Assembly: GCA_041583135.1 (NCBI GenBank)
Contig: JBFHGJ010000103.1
Coordinates: 1 to 20,515, forward strand
Source of the DNA: JABSOG01 sp041583135
GTDB taxonomy: Bacteria; Pseudomonadota; Gammaproteobacteria; Enterobacterales; Alteromonadaceae
Reading direction: 5' to 3'
DNA length: 20,515 nucleotides
Shown one piece after another: positions 18,901-20,515 of the stretch; positions within the stretch are counted from its first letter, which is position 1; every line of letters begins with the position of its first letter. The position numbers were made by a program, and so were the translations under genes. The notes below the pieces were generated by a model, which was given only the letters and a program-made list of their open reading frames with translations, did no database searches and was not told where the DNA came from.

Positions 18901-20515
18901 AAATCTAAAGCGCAGTTGCTGACTCAGGCCAATGCGCTGCTTGCACAGGTTGATAGCAAAGAGCTTAGCCTTGATGAGCTAAGCTACACGCTACAACTTG
19001 GCCGTGATGAACATGAGGTTCGCTTGGGTATTGTCGCCCATAGCCTCAGCGACTTAAGCCAAAGGCTCAGTCAGTTTATTGCCACAGGTGGTGAAGCGGC
19101 GCCAGATAACGACATCTATCATGGCAAGGTGGATAAATCTCACTCGTTGGCTTATTTGTTTGACTCTGCCGATGACATCAATAGTGACCTTGAACAGTGG
19201 CTACAACAGGGCAAGTTTGGTGAGCTGTTAAGCCTCTGGGTTAAAGGCCAAGTGATTGATTGGCAAATGCTTTATCGACACAACAAGCCACATTGGAGCG
19301 CAGCGCCTTTGTATCCATTTGCCAAAACCCGATATTGGTTTGGGCAAAATGCCACTGATGTCGCCACTGATTTTGCCACAGTGTCGCAACCGCAGGCTAG
19401 TGACAAACCTGTGAAGAATGAGCTGCTGGTAGAGAGTGATCTGCCGGTAGAGAGCGACAAGCCGCTCAATTTAAAGGCTCAGGTGTTTGAGCTGTTGCGA
19501 GGCGCTGCATCTGAGCTGCTCGGCAAGCCTCTTGGCGAGCTTGACCCACGTTTGAGCTATTATGAGCTGGGGCTGACCTCACAAAACCTGTTGGCATTGG
19601 CTCAGCAAATTAAAGCCATGCTCAATATCGAGTTCTCGCCTAACTTGTTCTTTGAACACAGCCGTTTTGACTTGCTGGCAGCATTTTTGGCCGAGCAATA
19701 CCCAAGTGAATGCGCAGCATATAAACCTGAGGGCGGCGCACAAAAGCCAAGCAATGACATTGAGCGTGATATGGACGCCCAGTATCAGCCCTTTGCCCTT
19801 ACCGACATTCAGCAGTCTTATCTGATTGGTCGTAAACTCGGCGAAGGCGGCGGGGTGGGTTGTCATATCTATCTTGAGCTAACCTTTGGGCAAAACAGTG
19901 AAAAGCTCGATATTTACCGCCTAAACAGTGCTTGGCAAAAACTGGTGGCTTATCATCCGATGTTAAGAACCAGTCTGTTAGCTGATGGCAGTCAGAAGGT
20001 GATGGCGCAGGTTAAGCCTTACCGCTTTAAAGTCAAAGACTTAAGGCAATGTGATGGGGCAGTGCAACAACAAGTCCTTGAGCAAACCAGAGCGCAAATG
20101 GCCGAAAAGGTATATGCCCAAGGGCAGTGGCCGATGTTTGAAATTCGCGTTAGCGTGCTTAATCACAAACAACTGGTGCACTTTAGCATAGACGAGCTGG
20201 TCATCGATGCCTATTCCATTGAGCTGTTATTTGCCCAGTGGCATCAGCTTTACAGTGATGAAAACGCAGTGTTGCCTGAGCAAAGCGTGAGTTTTCGCGA
20301 CTTTGTGATGACGCAAAAACGTTATGAACAAAGTGCGGGGTTTGGTGAAGATCTCAACTACTGGTTAGCGCGTTTGAATGACTTGCCCCAAGGGCCTGAT
20401 CTGTTTGTGGCAAATGGGCAAGATGACCATACCCGCACAAGGCTCAAAGGCGAGCTTAGCGCCGATAAATGGCAACGGCTCAAAACCAAAGCGCAGCAGC
20501 TCAATGTATCACCTA
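1..20515 (+). CDS. Giant trans-AT hybrid NRPS-PKS megasynthase (partial at both ends)
   Basis: I translated frame 1 along the whole window and found 6838 sense codons without a stop. The gene starts before base 1 and ends after base 20515. It encodes part of a cytoplasmic modular enzyme that builds a peptide-polyketide chain on carrier proteins. In order it has A-PCP-Ox, KS-ACP, KS-DH-KR-MT-ACP, KS-DH-KR-ACP, KS-ACP-ACP, KS-ACP and the first part of a Cy domain. There are five KS domains and no AT domain (no GHSxG-type acyltransferase between any KS and its following domain), which defines a trans-AT system needing a separate malonyl-ACP transferase. No thioesterase or docking end is seen, as expected for an internal segment. 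With at least 6838 residues it is at the large end for a single bacterial polypeptide. I do not recognise the product, so no gene symbol is given. Confidence 0.97.
1063..1272 (+). other. Peptidyl carrier protein (PCP/T) domain of the serine module
   Basis: A carrier domain of about 70 residues (355-424). It carries the seryl (then oxazolinyl) thioester on a 4'-phosphopantetheine arm. The attachment motif reads DTGATSLTMVR, with the modified serine at residue 386 (bases 1156-1158), equivalent to the LGGxSL core of PCPs. It follows A10 after an Ala/Val/Thr-rich linker (residues 329-352) and precedes a Gln/Ala-rich linker leading into the oxidase. The intact serine implies a functional carrier. 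Confidence 0.93.
1363..2715 (+). other. SagB/McbC-type FMN-dependent azoline oxidase (Ox) domain
   Basis: About 450 residues (455-905) resembling nitroreductase-fold SagB/McbC-like oxidases found in NRPSs. They oxidise carrier-bound oxazoline or thiazoline to oxazole or thiazole using FMN. Visible family features are LYPCAGGKNAVQSYVHI (501-517), the GVEGLNEGCYYYHPEHHRL block (521-539) and a second, weaker copy of that block at 762-787 (YLYIKAGVVEGVSQGLYRYD, then hydrophobic residues). A C-terminal block follows at 857-892, with GLCPIGGMRF and LIHSFTCG. The duplicated layout suggests a fused pair of nitroreductase halves. The domain sits after the PCP, as in BlmIII-type A-PCP-Ox order, rather than inside A. 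With the serine-coding A domain this predicts an oxazole. Family assignment rests on motif recognition; whether both halves bind FMN is unknown. Confidence 0.85.
2740..3960 (+). other. Ketosynthase KS1, probably non-elongating (KS0)
   Basis: Residues 914-1320, starting PVIVGVAGVYP. The active-site cysteine is present in DTSCSS (C1073, bases 3217-3219) and the second histidine in GNIGH (H1244). The position of the HGTGT motif instead reads YIEAAAPGAGIADAAE (residues 1204-1219), so the first catalytic histidine, needed for decarboxylative condensation, is lost. The conserved NAH near the C-terminus is SAH (FGATGSSAH). The N-terminal part is also shortened around residues 941-962. Together these point to a KS0 that accepts the oxazolyl acyl chain on its cysteine and hands it to ACP1 without adding a ketide. 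A flanking subdomain follows (bases 3991-4389), ending YPFAKTRHW. Placement directly after an NRPS module is common for KS0 units in trans-AT systems. Confidence 0.9.
4465..4689 (+). other. Acyl carrier protein ACP1 of the KS1 module
   Basis: Residues 1489-1563. The phosphopantetheine site is YGINSFVIKAF with serine 1525 (bases 4573-4575). The usual aspartate before the serine (GxDS) is asparagine here, a change tolerated in some carriers. The C-terminal helix (PPTLLFEHASLKALGQYL) is typical of trans-AT ACPs. It is the only partner of KS1, so the module is a bare KS0-ACP relay. A Gln/Pro/Ser-rich linker (bases 4690-4809) leads to KS2. Confidence 0.88.
4810..6084 (+). other. Ketosynthase KS2, catalytically complete
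   Basis: Residues 1604-2028, starting DIAVVGLAGIYP. The triad is complete: C1775 in VDTMCSASL (bases 5323-5325), H1910 in EAHGTGTALGDP (bases 5728-5730) and H1948 in SNIGH (bases 5842-5844). It should extend the chain received from ACP1 with malonate. A flanking subdomain (bases 6118-6573, ending GYPFAKVSHW) stands where an AT would sit in a cis-AT enzyme; it has no acyltransferase GHSxG motif. KS2 closely resembles KS4 (SEYQLFG, VDTMCS, GGVNLSxHxNKYV), including a 38-base identical stretch. Confidence 0.95.
5620..5657 (+). repeat. 38-bp direct repeat, copy 1 (in KS2)
   Basis: A stretch inside KS2 that is identical base for base to bases 15589-15626 in KS4. It codes for the KTNGYTVPNPNAQ segment of the KS fold. 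Flanking DNA (about 25 bases either side) is also similar but with synonymous differences. It reflects duplication or gene conversion between the two KS-coding segments. Confidence 0.9.
6607..7425 (+). other. Dehydratase DH1 (proline of first motif replaced)
   Basis: Residues 2203-2475, starting HPLVHENV. It removes water from the beta-hydroxyacyl intermediate. The catalytic histidine H2233 lies in DHQVHGQKVLSGAATLEMA; HxxxG is intact, but the proline of HxxxGxxxxP is serine 2242. The second catalytic motif LHPCIIDSALQ keeps D2400 and Q2404. The GIDYG motif is at 2355-2359 (canonical YGPxF region, here YGTGHQ). Loss of that proline is also seen in double-bond-shifting DH-like domains, but those usually lose the aspartate as well, so a normal dehydratase is more likely. 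Together with KR1 and the methyltransferase it should yield an alpha-methyl enoyl thioester. Confidence 0.85.
7450..8790 (+). other. Ketoreductase KR1 with structural subdomain
   Basis: Residues 2484-2930. The N-terminal part (to about 2695) is the non-catalytic structural subdomain. The catalytic Rossmann subdomain begins at TYLIVGGSGGIG (NADPH loop, 2699-2710). Catalytic residues are K2804, S2828 (FFSSTQSF) and Y2841 (SNYAAAC); the asparagine usual in YAAAN is cysteine 2845. The stereochemistry position reads LED (2784-2786), keeping the final aspartate of the LDD motif of B-type KRs, so a D-configured beta-hydroxyl is predicted before dehydration. It reduces the beta-keto group formed by KS2. 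Order DH-KR-MT is typical of trans-AT modules. Confidence 0.9.
8833..9924 (+). other. C-methyltransferase (MT) domain, SAM-dependent
   Basis: Residues 2945-3308. It transfers a methyl group from S-adenosylmethionine to the alpha carbon of the beta-ketoacyl-ACP. The SAM-binding motif I is LRFLEIGAGTGGTT (3122-3135), followed by YSDISKAFL (3153-3161), the ADFIIAANVLHAT block (3197-3209) and RGLLMLNEV (3226-3234). H3207 and E3233 are spaced like the His-Glu dyad known for PKS C-methyltransferases. The N-terminal helical lid (2950-3115, including HNPVADYYNEQF) is also recognisable. It is the only methyltransferase in the window and should place one alpha-methyl branch in the unit built by KS2. 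Confidence 0.92.
10021..10245 (+). other. Acyl carrier protein ACP2
   Basis: Residues 3341-3415. The pantetheine serine is S3376 in ERYGLDSILMVKL (bases 10126-10128), a canonical GLDS site. It serves the KS2-DH1-KR1-MT module. The preceding linker (3309-3336) is Gln/Lys/Asp-rich and hydrophilic. Confidence 0.93.
10246..10419 (+). other. Interdomain linker between ACP2 and KS3
   Basis: Residues 3416-3473 are rich in Ala, Ser, Pro, Val and Lys, with no predicted fold and no recognisable motif. The reading frame stays open, so this is a flexible inter-module linker and not a gene boundary. Confidence 0.75.
10420..11676 (+). other. Ketosynthase KS3, catalytically complete
   Basis: Residues 3474-3892, starting EVAIVGLAGRYP. 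The triad is C3632 in VDTACSASL (bases 10894-10896), H3767 in EAHGTGTALGDPIE (bases 11299-11301) and H3804 in ANIGH (bases 11410-11412). It extends the alpha-methyl enoyl chain from ACP2. The segment between GVMNSTYS and IANRLSF is shorter than in KS2 and KS4. The flanking subdomain (bases 11707-12159) ends LPTYPFAKTRYW. Confidence 0.95.
12190..13062 (+). other. Dehydratase DH2 with an altered HxxxGxxxxP motif
   Basis: Residues 4064-4354, starting KLHPMLGV. The catalytic histidine is H4095 in FFTDHQLKDVSGNAIKVMP. In the usual HxxxGxxxxP the glycine is four and the proline nine residues after the histidine; here position +4 is aspartate (D4099), a glycine is at +7 and the proline at +14, a five-residue insertion in the loop. 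The downstream helix AAGFIEMA is normal. The second catalytic motif LHPGLLDGALQ keeps D4262 and Q4266, and LLYGPTHQT (4222-4230) matches the YGPxF region. Both catalytic residues are present, so activity is plausible, but the changed loop may alter the substrate or geometry. It partners KR2. Confidence 0.83.
13084..14295 (+). other. Ketoreductase KR2 with structural subdomain
   Basis: Residues 4362-4765. After the structural subdomain, the NADPH loop reads LLCGGRGALG (4535-4544). Catalytic residues are K4643, S4667 (YSSVSSVFG), Y4680 and N4684 (YAAAN), so unlike KR1 the set is complete. The LDD position reads TND (4623-4625); the final aspartate is kept, favouring a B-type (D-hydroxyl) product. 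It reduces the beta-keto group made by KS3; with DH2 the expected product is an alpha,beta-alkene. Confidence 0.9.
14350..14577 (+). other. Acyl carrier protein ACP3
   Basis: Residues 4784-4859. The modified serine is S4821 in ESYGIDSLVAMEL (bases 14461-14463). It carries the product of the KS3-DH2-KR2 module. A linker (bases 14578-14718) rich in Ala, Gln, Val and Pro connects it to KS4. Confidence 0.92.
14719..16080 (+). other. Ketosynthase KS4, catalytically complete
   Basis: Residues 4907-5360, starting PLDIAIIGLSGQYP. The triad is C5098 in VDTMCSSSL (bases 15292-15294), H5233 in EAHGTGTKLGDPIE (bases 15697-15699) and H5275 in SNIGH (bases 15823-15825). It is longer than KS2 by an insertion around residues 5018-5040 before QVGVYVGVM. 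No reducing domain follows, so the beta-keto group persists on the tandem ACPs, the substrate state needed for beta-branching. The flanking subdomain (bases 16096-16578) ends YPFSKQRFW. Confidence 0.95.
15589..15626 (+). repeat. 38-bp direct repeat, copy 2 (in KS4)
   Basis: Second copy of the repeat at 5620-5657, in the equivalent position of KS4 and in the same reading frame. The two copies are almost exactly 10 kb apart (offset 9969 bases, a multiple of three), so recombination between them would delete an in-frame block equal to two complete modules. Confidence 0.9.
16579..16803 (+). other. Linker between the KS4 flanking subdomain and ACP4a
   Basis: Residues 5527-5601: low-complexity stretch rich in Ala, Lys, Pro, Val and Gln, becoming strongly Lys/Pro-rich at its end. 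No domain motif is seen. The length (about 75 residues) would give the tandem carriers reach. Confidence 0.75.
16804..17034 (+). other. Acyl carrier protein ACP4a, beta-branching type
   Basis: Residues 5602-5678. The modified serine is S5640 in LGIDSVIGVEWVNSVN (bases 16918-16920). A tryptophan, W5646, lies six residues after the serine. This matches the conserved Trp that marks ACPs acted on by HMG-CoA-synthase-type beta-branching cassettes (as in the mupirocin tandem ACPs). First of a tandem pair downstream of KS4, which leaves an unreduced beta-ketone. Confidence 0.92.
17146..17370 (+). other. Acyl carrier protein ACP4b, beta-branching type
   Basis: Residues 5716-5790. The modified serine is S5750 in MGLDSVLAVEWVNQLN (bases 17248-17250), and W5756 again lies six residues after it. 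It is clearly a paralogue of ACP4a (shared DIDPxKxFxDxGxDSV and VEWVN), separated from it by a Gln/Pro/Ser/Val linker of 37 residues. Tandem ACPs at beta-branching steps are thought to raise flux or occupancy; the two here look equally intact. Confidence 0.92.
17371..17538 (+). other. Ala/Gln/Lys-rich interdomain linker before KS5
   Basis: Residues 5791-5846, dominated by Ala, Gln, Lys, Val and Pro with repeated short QA/AK/VA words. No domain recognised. The frame is open, so it is a flexible linker. Confidence 0.75.
17539..18822 (+). other. Ketosynthase KS5, catalytically complete, of a different clade
   Basis: Residues 5847-6274, starting DSIAIIGMSGRYP. The triad is C6020 in IDTACSSSLVALH (bases 18058-18060), H6155 in EAHGTGTRLGD (bases 18463-18465) and H6193 in SNIGH (bases 18577-18579). 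The residue after LGD is serine rather than the usual proline (LGDSIE). It differs visibly from KS2-KS4: DPQHRLFLEQ instead of DPQER/DPQGR, and GASSSHAIGAARIPYYLNL before the active site. The KS downstream of a beta-branching module must accept a beta-alkylated chain, which may explain the divergence (inference). Its flanking subdomain (bases 18871-19338) ends LYPFAKTRYW. Confidence 0.93.
19465..19695 (+). other. Acyl carrier protein ACP5
   Basis: Residues 6489-6565. The pantetheine site reads YYELGLTSQNLLAL with S6527 (bases 19579-19581); the aspartate usual before the serine is threonine (LTS in place of LDS). It lacks the +6 tryptophan of ACP4a/4b. It carries the chain from KS5 to the downstream Cy domain, so it is the donor carrier at a PKS-to-NRPS switch. 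Confidence 0.87.
19783..20515 (+). other. Heterocyclization (Cy) domain, N-terminal part, cut by window end
   Basis: About 244 residues (6595-6838) of a domain usually near 450. Cy domains join the upstream acyl chain to Cys, Ser or Thr on the next PCP and cyclise the side chain to a thiazoline or oxazoline. Visible motifs: Cy1 FALTDIQQSYLIGRK (6598-6612), Cy2 YHPMLRTSLLADGSQ (6651-6665), and DELVIDAYS (6731-6739). The last gives the DxxxxDxxS signature (D6731, D6736, S6739) that replaces HHxxxDG of ordinary condensation domains. Cy4-like LNDLPQGPDL lies at 6792-6801. The cognate A domain lies beyond the window, so the amino acid is unknown. Confidence 0.93.

Noticed and set aside
1..20515. 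Gene boundaries, promoters, terminators, tRNAs, insertion sequences, CRISPR arrays
   Set aside because: The frame-1 coding sequence is continuous, with recognisable domains along its full length, leaving no non-coding room; no transposase or array-like repeat was seen.

Overview
The whole 20.5 kb window lies inside one protein-coding gene. Reading frame 1 of the plus strand is open from the first base to the last: 6838 codons with no stop, no start and no gene boundary. Its product is a very large hybrid non-ribosomal peptide synthetase / polyketide synthase (NRPS-PKS). The five ketosynthases (KS) have no acyltransferase domain, so this is a trans-AT assembly line that must be loaded by a free-standing malonyl transferase encoded elsewhere. 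No promoter, terminator, RNA gene, mobile element, CRISPR array or intergenic space is present. The only DNA-level repeats seen are short ones inside duplicated domains.

Layout in residues of the open frame: A (1-330, N-terminus missing, serine code) - PCP (355-424) - FMN oxidase Ox (455-905) | KS1 (914-1320, lacks the HGTGT histidine) - ACP1 | KS2 (1604-2028) - DH1 - KR1 - C-methyltransferase - ACP2 | KS3 (3474-3892) - DH2 - KR2 - ACP3 | KS4 (4907-5360) - ACP4a - ACP4b (tandem, both with the beta-branching tryptophan) | KS5 (5847-6274) - ACP5 | Cy (6595 onward, cut by the window end). Each KS is followed by the 130-160 residue flanking subdomain usual in trans-AT enzymes, ending in a YPFxKxRxW-like motif.

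Working model (inference from domain order): an upstream unit delivers an acyl or peptidyl chain. Serine is added, probably cyclised by an upstream Cy domain, and oxidised to an oxazole. KS1 passes the chain on without extending it. Module KS2 adds an alpha-methyl enoyl unit and module KS3 a second alkene. Module KS4 leaves a beta-ketone on tandem ACPs for an HMG-CoA-synthase-type beta-branching cassette acting in trans. Module KS5 adds one more ketide unit, and the terminal Cy domain joins and cyclises Cys, Ser or Thr. The predicted product segment is an oxazole linked through a methylated, branched polyene to a second azoline. I do not recognise a named natural product.

Organism: moderate G+C, frequent CAA, TTA and AGC codons and a single giant trans-AT gene suggest a gammaproteobacterium, possibly marine and Shewanella-like. 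This is a weak inference; nothing taxonomically decisive such as an rRNA or housekeeping gene is present.
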